A model generated the notes under the pieces. It was not told the DNA's origin. It made no database searches and worked only from the letters and a program-made list of their open reading frames with translations. DNA of 31,658 nt from an uncultured Acetatifactor sp. (GTDB lineage Bacteria; Bacillota; Clostridia; Lachnospirales; Lachnospiraceae): positions 1-31,658 of the forward strand of contig CAJTMX010000044.1 of the NCBI GenBank assembly GCA_910577235.1. Reading direction: 5' to 3'. The translations under genes and the position numbers were made by a program. Positions 7,469-15,871 of this stretch are shown piece after piece. The stretch's first letter is position 1. Every line of letters starts with the position of its first letter.

Positions 7469-10063
7469 TTAAGAGATTTTATGGATCGGAACCGCGGTCA
7501 GCGCGTCCCCCTCCATCTGAATGCGGATGGTATCTCCCTGCTCCACCTGGTCTGACAGTATCAGCCGTGCCGAAAGGGTTTCCACATGTTTTTGAATATA
7601 GCGCTTTAGCGGGCGGGCGCCGTAAACCGGGTCGTATGCCTGATCGATGATAAAGCTCTCCGCCTCCGGGGTCAGGCTGATGGTCAGATCCCGGTCTGCC
7701 AGACGCCGGTTCAGCCCCTGGACGATCAGCTTGATGATACCGCCGATATTCTCCTTTGTCAAAGGCTTAAACAGGATCGTCTCATCCAGCCGGTTTAAAA
7801 ACTCCGGCCTGAAATGCGCCCGCAGCTCATTCATGACCAGCTCCTCCGCCTCCTGGGAGATGCTGCCGTTATCCTGTATGCCGTCCAGCAGATAAGACGC
7901 GCCGATATTGGATGTCATGATCAGTATGGTATTCTTAAAGTCCACCGTACGTCCCTGGGAGTCCGTGATCCGTCCGTCGTCCAGCACCTGCAACAGTACA
8001 TTGAACACGTCCGGATGGGCTTTTTCCACTTCGTCAAACAGCACCACTGAGTAGGGTTTTCTTCTGACCGCCTCCGTCAGCTGTCCCCCCTCCTCATAGC
8101 CCACATATCCGGGAGGCGCACCGATCAGGCGGGATACGGAGTATTTCTCCATATACTCGCTCATATCGATACGCACCATATTGTTCTCGTCGTCAAACAG
8201 CGCCGCCGCCAGAGACTTGGCAAGCTCCGTCTTGCCCACGCCGGTAGGACCCAGGAACAGGAAGGAACCGATGGGTTTGCCGGGGTCCTTGATGCCCGCC
8301 TTGGAGCGAATGATCGCCTCGCTGACCTTGGTCACGCCCTCATCCTGTCCTATCACCCTTTTATGCAGTTCTTCGTCCAGATGCAGGGTCTTGTTGCGCT
8401 CGCTCTCCGTCAGCTTTGCCACCGGAATTCCCGTCCAGCGGGAGATGATCTTGGCGATCTCCTCGTCGGAGACTTTTTCATGCACCAGAGACATATCTCG
8501 GGCATTGACTTTCTCCTCCTCGATCTCCAGCTGCTTTTTCAGAGCGGGCATGGTTCCGTAGCTGAGTTCCGCGGCTTTCTCCAGATCCCCGTCTCTCTGG
8601 GCGATCTGAATCTGGCTGTTGACCTCGTCGATCCGCTCCCGCAGCTTTGACAGCTCTTCCACGGACTTTTTCTCATTGTCCCACTGGGCCTTGCGCCCTG
8701 CGAACTCCTCCTTCAGCTCCGCCAGCTCCCGCTGCAGGTCTGCCAGACGTTCCTGACTTAAGCGGTCGTCCTCCTTTTTCAAGGCCGCCTCCTCAATCTC
8801 CATCTGCATCACCTTGCGCTGCAGCTCATCCAGCTCCGTGGGCAGGCTGTCCAGCTCTGTCTTGATCAGAGCGCAGGCCTCGTCCACCAGATCGATGGCC
8901 TTATCCGGCAGGAAACGGTCCGAGATATAGCGGCTGGACAGAGTGGCGGCGCTGACCAGGGCATTGTCCATGATCTTTACGCCGTGGTACACCTCATAGC
9001 GCTCCTTCAGTCCCCGCAGGATGGATATGGTGTCCTCCACTGTTGGCTCATCCACCATCACCGGCTGGAAACGCCGGGCCAGAGCGGGATCTTTTTCGAT
9101 ATACTGGCGGTATTCATCCAGCGTCGTGGCACCGATACAGTGCAGTTCTCCCCGGGCCAGCATGGGCTTTAACATATTGCCCGCATCCATGGCACCGTCT
9201 GTTTTTCCGGCTCCCACAATGGTATGCAGCTCATCGATAAATAAGATGATCTGTCCGTCGGACTGTTTTACGTCCTCCAGCACCGCTTTCAAGCGCTCCT
9301 CAAACTCGCCCCGGTATTTGGCTCCCGCCACCAGAGCGCCCATATCCAGCGAAAAGAGTTTCTTATCCTTAAGCCCCTGGGGCACGTCCCCACGGACAAT
9401 ACGCTGGGCCAGCCCTTCCACCACGGCGGTCTTGCCCACGCCAGGCTCGCCGATGAGCACCGGATTGTTCTTGGTCTTACGGGAGAGAATGCGGATCACA
9501 TTGCGGATCTCGCCGTCCCGTCCGATCACCGGGTCCAGTTTCTGATTGCGGGCCCGCTCCACCAGCTCCTGTCCGTATTTCTCCAGGGTATCATAGGTGG
9601 CCTCGGGATTGTCACTGGTCACACGCTGATTGCCCCGCACTGTGGACAGGGCCTGCAAAAAGCGTTCTCTGGTGATGCCATACTCCTTCCAGATGGCCTC
9701 AATCTCCCGGCTGGGAAAACGCAGCATGGCCAGAAACAGATGCTCCACGGACACGTACTCGTCCCCCAATTGTTTGGCCTCGTCCTCGGCGGAGATCAGC
9801 GCCTTGTTCAGATGCTGGCCCATATAGACCTGACCGCCCTGCACCTTGACCCGCTTTTGCAGAGCCTGCTCCACACGGCTGACAAAATGTTCCTTCTGGA
9901 TCTCCATCTTCTCGATGAGTTTCAAGATCAAGCTGTCATCGATGGTCAACAGACTGTACAGCAGATGTTCCTGCTCGATCTCCTGGTTGCCGTATTCGTA
10001 GGCCAGCTTTTCACAGTCCTGCACTGCCTGCATGGACTTCTGGGTAAATTTGGATATATTCAT
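7469..10063 (-). CDS. clpB: ATP-dependent disaggregase ClpB
   Basis: An 864-residue Hsp100 chaperone that works with DnaK to dissolve protein aggregates. Order of parts: two Clp N repeats (about 1-145), NBD1 with Walker A GEPGVGKTA and Walker B LFIDELHTIVGAG, the long middle coiled-coil (about 400-525), NBD2 with GPTGVGKTE and the FDEVEKAHPDVFN Walker B region, and the small C-terminal domain. The start was set at MNISKFTQKS, which follows AAAGGAG at 8 bases; the upstream in-frame ATG has no such site. A sigma-A-like promoter lies upstream and a terminator downstream, so it is probably a single-gene unit. No CIRCE or clear CtsR box was found. Confidence 0.97.
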   Translation of the reverse strand: MNISKFTQKSMQAVQDCEKLAYEYGNQEIEQEHLLYSLLTIDDSLILKLIEKMEIQKEHFVSRVEQALQKRVKVQGGQVYMGQHLNKALISAEDEAKQLGDEYVSVEHLFLAMLRFPSREIEAIWKEYGITRERFLQALSTVRGNQRVTSDNPEATYDTLEKYGQELVERARNQKLDPVIGRDGEIRNVIRILSRKTKNNPVLIGEPGVGKTAVVEGLAQRIVRGDVPQGLKDKKLFSLDMGALVAGAKYRGEFEERLKAVLEDVKQSDGQIILFIDELHTIVGAGKTDGAMDAGNMLKPMLARGELHCIGATTLDEYRQYIEKDPALARRFQPVMVDEPTVEDTISILRGLKERYEVYHGVKIMDNALVSAATLSSRYISDRFLPDKAIDLVDEACALIKTELDSLPTELDELQRKVMQMEIEEAALKKEDDRLSQERLADLQRELAELKEEFAGRKAQWDNEKKSVEELSKLRERIDEVNSQIQIAQRDGDLEKAAELSYGTMPALKKQLEIEEEKVNARDMSLVHEKVSDEEIAKIISRWTGIPVAKLTESERNKTLHLDEELHKRVIGQDEGVTKVSEAIIRSKAGIKDPGKPIGSFLFLGPTGVGKTELAKSLAAALFDDENNMVRIDMSEYMEKYSVSRLIGAPPGYVGYEEGGQLTEAVRRKPYSVVLFDEVEKAHPDVFNVLLQVLDDGRITDSQGRTVDFKNTILIMTSNIGASYLLDGIQDNGSISQEAEELVMNELRAHFRPEFLNRLDETILFKPLTKENIGGIIKLIVQGLNRRLADRDLTISLTPEAESFIIDQAYDPVYGARPLKRYIQKHVETLSARLILSDQVEQGDTIRIQMEGDALTAVPIHKIS

Positions 10064-10110
10064 AGAGGTCACTCCTTTCAACATGTGTCTTTGTTTTCTG
10101 TTCTACAACA

Positions 10111-10138
10111 AATATAACACACATATCATGAAATGCAA
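10111..10138 (-). promoter_or_regulatory. Probable clpB promoter
   Basis: The minus strand shows TTGCAT (10133-10138), a 16-base spacer and TATATT (10111-10116), about 50 bp ahead of the clpB start. It is a sigma-A-like match with one weak hexamer. Confidence 0.5.
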
Positions 10139-10226
10139 TACCCTGTTTCTAAATTTTTTATTAAGCATTTTCCACGCCGGGCAAGGCCGTGCATGGAGTC
10201 CATGCCGCAGATCGGCTTAAGCGCTT

Positions 10227-11780
10227 TTAGATTGCCTCAAACACAAAGTAGTCCACCGCCAAGCTGCCGCATGGGCCGTCCCCCTCATGGATGGCCGTGA
10301 GACCGGCCTTAACGCCCACCCAGCGGCCGGGAGTGGCCTCAACGGTTTCTCCCGCAGGGCTGTATGTTCCTTCCTCGGTCAAGCTATATTGGTAAGATAC
10401 CTCCGTACCCTGCTTTACCAGCATCCGCAGATACAATACTTTTGTTCCCTCCGGCAGCGCTGCCACGTCCTTGCGCGTCTCATCGTCCCCGGTCCAGTTG
10501 CCGGTGCGCTGCTGCAGCACCGGCTTTCCACCCTTTTTCCGTACCAGGAGGCCCGTATAGTGACCGCATTGGGAAACCATGCCCGCCGCGTCTCCCTCCA
10601 GTAGATTCTCCAAGTGGATGCAGGCCGTAATCCGGAACTCCGGAGCAGGCCACTTTTGGAGCAGCAGATTGGGCACATCGCACAACTGTGTCTTCTCATC
10701 GCTCTTCTGGGCGTATAAAGTCAGCTGTGCTCCGCCCAGGCTGTACCAGTTATCCTTGTAATTGGCGTTCCACTGCCACTGAAGGCCCAGTTTTTCCCCC
10801 TCAAAGAAGTCGCTGTCCTCCGGGGCGTCGATCGGATATGTAGCGCCCACCGCAGGCTTTTCATATTGCATTACGGGCTCTCCACAGCCGTGTTCGTCGG
10901 GATTGATCCCTATCACAGGCCAGTCGTCCACCCAGCGCATGGGCTGCAGATGCACGATACGCCCCGCGTTACCAACATCCTGAAAGTGCAAAAACCAGTC
11001 CTGGCCGTCCGGCGTATCCACCCAGGCTCCCTGATGAGGGCCGTTTACCGGCGAATTTCCCTGGTGCAACACGACCTTTTCCTCATAAGGTCCGTAGATG
11101 TTCCGGGAGCGCAGCACGGTCTGCCAACCGGGCTTTACGCCGCCCGCAGGAGCAAAAATATAATAGTATCCGTTTCTCTTATACAGCTTGGGACCCTCGA
11201 TGGTGGGCTGGGTGGCGTGACCGTCATATACAAACTGACCGTCGTCCAGCACCCCCGAACAATCCGGCTCTATGGGAGACATGTATAGAAAGCTCTTGAA
11301 ACCGATACGGCTCCTGGCAAAGGCAGTCACCATATACGCCTTGCCGTCGTCGTCCCAGAGAGGACAGGGATCGATCCAGCCTGTCACTTTGCGCACAAAG
11401 GACGGTTGGGACCATTTCCCCCAGGGGTCCGTGGTCTTGCTCATCATGATGCCCTCGTCCGGCATGGGCACAAACACATAGTAAGTCCCCTGATGATAGC
11501 GTATGGACGGGGCCCATGCGCCGCATCCGTGCATGGGCCTGTCATAGGTGTCAAAGGGCATTTTATCCCATATATAGTTGATGACTTTCCAGTTTACCAG
11601 ATCACGGGAATGCAGCAGCGGAACCGCAGGGGCATTGCAAAAACTGGATGCGATCATAAAATAGTCCTCGCCCACACGGATAGCGTCAGGGTCGGAATAG
11701 TCCGTGTACAGGATCGGGTTCTTATACGTGCCGTCTCCCTGGTCGGCAATCCACATCTTTTTGATCTTACTCTTGTCCAT
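10227..11780 (-). CDS. GH43 glycosidase (beta-xylosidase/arabinofuranosidase type)
   Basis: A 517-residue glycoside hydrolase family 43 protein. The five-bladed propeller carries YSDPDAIR (catalytic base Asp30), WIDPCPLWDDDGKAY (the pKa-modulating Asp region) and IEGPKLYKR (acid Glu195). A C-terminal concanavalin-like beta-sandwich (about 325-517) follows, as in two-domain GH43 xylosidases. The start was set at MDKSKIKK because AAGGAGGAAACT precedes it; an upstream ATG at 11816 lacks such a site. No signal peptide is seen, suggesting action on imported oligosaccharides. A sigma-A-like promoter lies upstream. Arabinose versus xylose specificity cannot be decided. Confidence 0.9.
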   Translation of the reverse strand: MDKSKIKKMWIADQGDGTYKNPILYTDYSDPDAIRVGEDYFMIASSFCNAPAVPLLHSRDLVNWKVINYIWDKMPFDTYDRPMHGCGAWAPSIRYHQGTYYVFVPMPDEGIMMSKTTDPWGKWSQPSFVRKVTGWIDPCPLWDDDGKAYMVTAFARSRIGFKSFLYMSPIEPDCSGVLDDGQFVYDGHATQPTIEGPKLYKRNGYYYIFAPAGGVKPGWQTVLRSRNIYGPYEEKVVLHQGNSPVNGPHQGAWVDTPDGQDWFLHFQDVGNAGRIVHLQPMRWVDDWPVIGINPDEHGCGEPVMQYEKPAVGATYPIDAPEDSDFFEGEKLGLQWQWNANYKDNWYSLGGAQLTLYAQKSDEKTQLCDVPNLLLQKWPAPEFRITACIHLENLLEGDAAGMVSQCGHYTGLLVRKKGGKPVLQQRTGNWTGDDETRKDVAALPEGTKVLYLRMLVKQGTEVSYQYSLTEEGTYSPAGETVEATPGRWVGVKAGLTAIHEGDGPCGSLAVDYFVFEAI

Positions 11781-11844
11781 AGTTTCCTCCTTATTTATGG
11801 GGCCGCACAAAAACATGCTGTTTTATTGTCCTAAACTATGGAAG

Positions 11845-11873
11845 AGTATACCATATATTTTATTAATCTACAA
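11845..11873 (-). promoter_or_regulatory. Probable promoter of the GH43 gene
   Basis: On the minus strand TTGTAG (11868-11873), a 17-base spacer and TATACT (11845-11850) lie about 65 bp ahead of the GH43 start. The -35 box overlaps the last codons of the upstream gene. Confidence 0.5.
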
Positions 11874-12755
11874 CACCCACAGGCAATCCTGACCGCTTTT
11901 TACCCACATGGAACCGGTAACCGACAGATCATAACTGTTCTCATTTTCCTCTACGGTCATGCACACATGGGTGTCATAGCCGTCCCGGGCCAAGGCCTCC
12001 CTGTCGTATTCCAGCAGCAGCTTTCCCTTGCCCACAAACTCGTTCTGCACCACTCTGGGCCGAAAATAATCCCGGGTCATCTCCGCATCCCTCTCCCCGG
12101 CTTGCAGCCGCAGGACTACGCCGCTGTCTGTCCGCAGCAAAAACTCATTGCCTCTGGGATACAGGCGGATGATCTTACCCGACGCGGGAGCATAAACTCT
12201 GTTGTCCTCGGGAGTAAGCCGTATTCCTCTGCGCCCCTGGCCTTCCAGTACATCCACCTGTCCCGCCACAGGGCTGGCAATGGGATGCCCCGCGGGTCTC
12301 GCCTGCTGCTCCCTGTGAGCCCGGCTGTGATATCTGCGCGGGGTGCGGGTTTTCTGCCACTCTCCGGTCTGTCCATGACCGTCCTCGCTGTCCTGCGCCT
12401 GCTGCCTTGCCGCGTATGCCCTCTCCGCTCGAAACCGCGCCTGTTTCTGCCGCAGATCCGCTCTGTCAGGCCACGCTGCCCCGCTCCGCCCTGTCCTTTG
12501 GGACTGCACGGGCCTCTCCTGCAGATCCGCACTGTCTGCCCATGCCGTCTCTCCCTGGCCGGTCCTACCGGACTGCGCAGACGACTCACGCAGTCCCGGT
12601 CTGTCCGCCCATGCCGCCTCTCCCGGCTCCGCGTCAGCACCATCCGCGCCCTCCGTCGCCAGTACCCGCCCCATGGTCCTGCTCATCAGGTATCCCATGA
12701 TATAGGCCACGCCAATGATCCCAGAGAAAACCCACACATTCAATGTAATTCCCAT
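11868..12755 (-). CDS. Membrane-anchored protein with a degenerate EIIA-Glc-like domain
   Basis: A 295-residue protein. Residues 3-24 form one hydrophobic segment. Residues about 45-105 hold three copies of a 23-residue repeat, marked by Trp49, Trp72 and Trp95 in an (A)AW(A/P)D context. A basic linker follows. Residues about 160-280 resemble a PTS glucose EIIA domain (SPVAGQV, NRVYAPASGKI, TDSGVVLRL, NEFVGKGKLLLEYD, THVCMTVEEN). The two positions that carry His in active EIIA (NHAFSI and FVHFG in E. coli Crr) are not His here (RGNEFLL and LRLQAG), so phosphotransfer is unlikely. A binding or regulatory role at the membrane is inferred. The start follows AAAGGAG. A lipoyl- or M23-like beta domain is the main alternative. 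Confidence 0.6.
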   Translation of the reverse strand: MGITLNVWVFSGIIGVAYIMGYLMSRTMGRVLATEGADGADAEPGEAAWADRPGLRESSAQSGRTGQGETAWADSADLQERPVQSQRTGRSGAAWPDRADLRQKQARFRAERAYAARQQAQDSEDGHGQTGEWQKTRTPRRYHSRAHREQQARPAGHPIASPVAGQVDVLEGQGRRGIRLTPEDNRVYAPASGKIIRLYPRGNEFLLRTDSGVVLRLQAGERDAEMTRDYFRPRVVQNEFVGKGKLLLEYDREALARDGYDTHVCMTVEENENSYDLSVTGSMWVKSGQDCLWVL

Positions 12756-12863
12756 TTTCACCAACTCCTTTCGCTACTGTTGCGGTAGACAACTAAAGTC
12801 ATTACTTTAAGATGTATTTTCTGTAAGTAGCGGTAAAATATACAAAATTTTTGCCATTATTTA

Positions 12864-12892
12864 TTGACAAAAAACATACAATGGGATATGAT
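12864..12892 (+). promoter_or_regulatory. Promoter of mntP
   Basis: TTGACA (12864-12869), a 17-base spacer and TATGAT (12887-12892) form a near-consensus sigma-A promoter directly ahead of the manganese riboswitch. Confidence 0.85.
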
Positions 12893-12904
12893 AAGAAAAC
12901 ATTT

Positions 12905-13015
12905 ACAGAGACGATGAGGGAGTAGTTTGCAGCCCCGGCTGCGGCAATGTCAACACAATGACGGCCTGCCGTCTGGCATTGCCTAAACATGCAGATGTGA
13001 AAACGAGACTCATGG
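12905..13015 (+). ncRNA. yybP-ykoY manganese riboswitch
   Basis: The conserved GGGAGTAG box (12918-12925) and the closing GAGACTCAT (13005-13013) pair through ATGAG/CTCAT to form P1, as in the yybP-ykoY family. A GTCA...ACGGCCTGCCG core lies between them. It precedes mntP, a classical target of this riboswitch. Manganese binding is expected to stabilise P1 and keep the gene on. Confidence 0.85.
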
Positions 13016-13061
13016 ACAATCCGCGCAAGGGATGCGCCTGTTGTCTATGGGCCTCTTTTTT
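13005..13061 (+). terminator. Riboswitch expression-platform terminator
   Basis: The 3' half of riboswitch P1 (GAGACTCAT, 13005-13013) can instead pair with the region up to 13055 in a hairpin containing GACAA/TTGTC and GCGCA/TGCGC, followed by TTTTTT (13056-13061). The overlap makes the two folds mutually exclusive, as expected for an ON switch. Confidence 0.75.
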
Positions 13062-13093
13062 CGTAAAGCACCGTTCTTAAAGGAGTAGAAATC

Positions 13094-13654
13094 ATGACAC
13101 AGTTGAATCTGTTTCTGATCGCCGTAGGACTGTCCATGGACGCATTCGCCGTGTCCGTCTGCAAAGGGCTGGCCATGGAAAAGGCTCCGCTGAAAAAAGC
13201 CGCCACCGCCGGGGCCTGGTTCGGCAGTTTCCAAGCGCTGATGCCACTGTTGGGCTATCTGCTGGGCAGCCGTTTCGAGAGTTACATAACCCATATAGAT
13301 CACTGGATCGCTTTTATACTCCTGGCGCTGATCGGCGGCAACATGGTCAAGGGATCTTTTTCCAAAGAGGAAGAAAAAACCAGCGGAACCATGTACTTTA
13401 AAGAGATGCTCCTGCTGGCGGTAGCTACCAGCATCGACGCCCTGGCAGTAGGTATCACTTTCGCCTTTCTGCGGGTGGATATCCTGCCCGCAGTGGGCTT
13501 TATCGGAGTCACCACCTTTGTGCTGTCCGCAGTGGGCATCAAGGTGGGGAATATCTTTGGCAGTAGGTACAAATCCAAGGCTGAACTGGCAGGCGGTATT
13601 CTCCTGATCCTCATGGGGACCAAGATCCTGCTGGAACATTTGGGCGTTCTATAG
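13094..13654 (+). CDS. mntP: Manganese efflux pump MntP
   Basis: A 186-residue, six-segment membrane protein of the MntP (YebN, DUF204) family that exports Mn(II). Two related halves each carry the signature: SMDAFAVSVCKG near residue 14 and TSIDALAVGI near residue 117. The acidic residues in these motifs line the ion path in the family. The start follows AAAGGAG at 8 bases. It is the only plus-strand gene in the host part and has its own promoter and manganese riboswitch, which agree with the assignment. Confidence 0.95.
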   Translation: MTQLNLFLIAVGLSMDAFAVSVCKGLAMEKAPLKKAATAGAWFGSFQALMPLLGYLLGSRFESYITHIDHWIAFILLALIGGNMVKGSFSKEEEKTSGTMYFKEMLLLAVATSIDALAVGITFAFLRVDILPAVGFIGVTTFVLSAVGIKVGNIFGSRYKSKAELAGGILLILMGTKILLEHLGVL

Positions 13655-13686
13655 TCGCTCTCGGACCCATGTACCGATAGGATACG

Positions 13687-14829
13687 TCAGTCCTCCAGGC
13701 GGCGCAGCTCTGTGTAAGCCAACAGCAGCGGCCCCACTCCCTTGGCATCATCCTCCACCACAGGTTCCGACATATAGTAGGCAAAGCTGCCGTCTCGGCG
13801 CAGATTGTCCGCGGGTCCCAGACCTGCCACCAGGCAGATGCCGCCCAGGCTCAGATGCCCGTCCTTCTCCTTCAGATATGTATCGCACACACCCCGGAAA
13901 GATCTCAAGCCGTATTCCCGGTAGCTCTCCGGCAGGATTCCCAGCCGTACGCCCTTCAGAAGGCAATACGCCATGATGGAGCTGCCGCTGGTCTCCAGAT
14001 AATTGGGGTCCTTACCGCCCAGCGCGGGCAGCTGATACCAGAGTCCGCTCTCATCCTGAAAACTAAGCATGGAATCCACCAGATCAATAAACACCTTTTT
14101 CAGTTCGTCATATTCCGCCCTATACTCCTGTCCCGGCTCACACTTGTTCAGCGTATCCAGCAAAGCCATGGAATACCATCCCAGCGCTCTCAGCCAGAAA
14201 TTCTGAGACAATCCTGTCTCCTTATCGCACCAGAAAACCTCCCGGCTGGCATCATAGCCGTGATAATACAGTCCTGTCTCCTGATCCCGCATATTTTTCA
14301 CCACATTGGCAAACTGACGGAAGATATCGGCATAATGCTCCCTCTTGTTGAACTTGGTCTCGTACTCCATATAAAAGGGCTGTCCCATATACATACCGTC
14401 CAGCCATACCTGGTTGGGATAGATCTTCTTGTGCCAGAAATTGCCCTCTGCCGTTCTGGGCTGAGTCTGTATCTGTGAGTAGATCAAATCTATGGCCTTG
14501 CGGTACTTTTCCTTGCCACCGATCTCATACAGGGCAAAGAGCGTTTTTCCCGCATTTACATTGTCGATATTATATTCGTCCACCCGGTATCCGTCTATGC
14601 TGCCGTCCTCCCGCACCCGGTGATCGATAAATGCGTCTGCAAAATCATAGTACTTTCTCTCGCCGGTGGCCTGATAGATCTCCAGCAGCGCCAGGATCAT
14701 ACAGCCGTCTATGTAATTCCATCCGGCTTTAAGACCTTCCTTACTCTTTTCAATATTCCAGGCCGGAACATCCAGCGTACTCTTTTCCAGCAATTCGTCA
14801 ATGTATTTTTCAAAAATCGGCATCTGCAT
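13687..14829 (-). CDS. GH105 unsaturated rhamnogalacturonyl hydrolase
   Basis: A 380-residue alpha/alpha-barrel protein of glycoside hydrolase family 105 (YteR/YesR type), which removes the unsaturated galacturonyl end left by pectin lyases. The catalytic acid/base motif WLDGMYMGQPF is present (Asp144, near the position known in B. subtilis YteR). Further family features are NFWHKKIYPNQ, WLRALGWYSMAL and LETSGSSIMAY. The start at MQMPIFEKY follows GGGGGAAAC; a TTG 15 bases upstream is the longer alternative. It has its own sigma-A-like promoter. No signal peptide is seen, consistent with cytoplasmic breakdown of imported rhamnogalacturonan pieces. Confidence 0.9.
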   Translation of the reverse strand: MQMPIFEKYIDELLEKSTLDVPAWNIEKSKEGLKAGWNYIDGCMILALLEIYQATGERKYYDFADAFIDHRVREDGSIDGYRVDEYNIDNVNAGKTLFALYEIGGKEKYRKAIDLIYSQIQTQPRTAEGNFWHKKIYPNQVWLDGMYMGQPFYMEYETKFNKREHYADIFRQFANVVKNMRDQETGLYYHGYDASREVFWCDKETGLSQNFWLRALGWYSMALLDTLNKCEPGQEYRAEYDELKKVFIDLVDSMLSFQDESGLWYQLPALGGKDPNYLETSGSSIMAYCLLKGVRLGILPESYREYGLRSFRGVCDTYLKEKDGHLSLGGICLVAGLGPADNLRRDGSFAYYMSEPVVEDDAKGVGPLLLAYTELRRLED

Positions 14830-14867
14830 TTTTGTTTCCCCCAATTCTCAAGTGTCCTCTCCTTATC

Positions 14868-14896
14868 AGTGTAACGTAAAACTCCAGGTGCGTCAA
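14868..14896 (-). promoter_or_regulatory. Promoter of the GH105 gene
   Basis: On the minus strand TTGACG (14891-14896), a 17-base spacer and TACACT (14868-14873) lie about 40 bp ahead of the GH105 start. Confidence 0.65.
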
Positions 14897-14977
14897 CGGG
14901 TAATCCGTCATCACTTTTTGAATCTCACCTTATGAACTTTTTGAATATCATCTATGCTCCAAAATATCAAACTCTAC

Positions 14978-15751
14978 TCACACTGCCGGGATGTTACCCA
15001 GTCCCATATACACACAGATCAAATACAGGATCAGAAGATGCAGCGGGTAAAACAGATAAAACACATATTTAAGCCGCAGCCCCCTTCGTCCGTTATAAAA
15101 AGCGATGGGAAAAAAGGCGATGGGTGCCCATATCTCCCAGGAAAAGGCAAGGCAGCCTCCCAGAATCTGTATCCATCTGACCCGGCGCAGCGCATACAGC
15201 ACCATAATGCACATGATCCCCAGATATCCGTAATCTGTGTTCATCAGTTCCGCCGCCCCCGCTCCTGCCGCGATCACCGCGGCCGCGCCCAGTATCAGCA
15301 GTATCCTGTTCCTGACATATCGCTCCAGCAGGGACACCCCCCACATGGTAAACACGCCGATCAGCAGCGTCAGCATCACGCTCTGATGGCTCAGCGCCAA
15401 TGCACGGGAAGTCAGAGCCAGGTCAAAGGGCACTTCCGCTATCAGAGCGAAAACTCCCAACCTGAGTATATACCTTTTCAGATCATGGGTTCTCTGAAAG
15501 CCCTCCACCAATAAAAAACAGTAAATGGGGAAAGCGATCCGCCCGATCCCCCGCAATACTCTGTACAGTGTCACCAACTGATTAAACTGTTCTATATCGG
15601 GCACACCGCTCTGCATACGCAAAATATACCTCAACAGCACCACTGCGCCGATATGGTCTATCAGCATAGTCACCATGGCAATGATCTTAAGGGTACTTCC
15701 ACTCAGCCCCAAACGCCTGCGCCCTATTGTTTGTTCTTTCGTCTGTACCAT
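14978..15751 (-). CDS. TraX-family integral membrane protein
   Basis: A 257-residue protein with about eight hydrophobic segments. The opening LSGSTLKIIAMVTMLIDHIGAV and the later GRIAFPIYCFLLVEGFQRTHDLKRYILRL (residues about 70-100) match TraX-like proteins, named after the F-plasmid protein that acetylates pilin. In Firmicutes the family is chromosomal and its role is mostly undefined; acetylation of a surface polymer is possible. The start follows GAGGAGAGAG. It is the last clearly host-type gene before the element. Confidence 0.85.
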   Translation of the reverse strand: MVQTKEQTIGRRRLGLSGSTLKIIAMVTMLIDHIGAVVLLRYILRMQSGVPDIEQFNQLVTLYRVLRGIGRIAFPIYCFLLVEGFQRTHDLKRYILRLGVFALIAEVPFDLALTSRALALSHQSVMLTLLIGVFTMWGVSLLERYVRNRILLILGAAAVIAAGAGAAELMNTDYGYLGIMCIMVLYALRRVRWIQILGGCLAFSWEIWAPIAFFPIAFYNGRRGLRLKYVFYLFYPLHLLILYLICVYMGLGNIPAV

Positions 15752-15818
15752 AGCTCTCTCCTCTGTATCAAACCTATCAGAGTCCGCTGAGAACCCTGAA
15801 TACGCAATACATTAATAA

Positions 15819-15835
15819 TACCATTGCCAATGGTA
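15819..15835. repeat. Perfect 17-base palindrome at the host/element junction
   Basis: TACCATTGCCAATGGTA has two 8-base arms around one central base. It lies in the gap between the TraX gene and the end of the DUF262 gene. It could be a weak terminator for the leftward operon, an operator or part of an attachment site. No direct copy was noticed at the right edge, which may lie outside the window. Confidence 0.5.
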
Positions 15836-15871
15836 CATTTCAATAGCTCTTTCCTGCCTGCCACCTGCTTC

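Noticed and set aside
8181..9545. Several long plus-strand frames opposite clpB
   Set aside because: They are antisense shadows of a strongly conserved gene, with low-complexity translations and no ribosome sites.
10191..10205. GCATGG/CCATGC hairpin downstream of the GH43 gene as a terminator
   Set aside because: The stem is short and the T-run is too far away to support termination.
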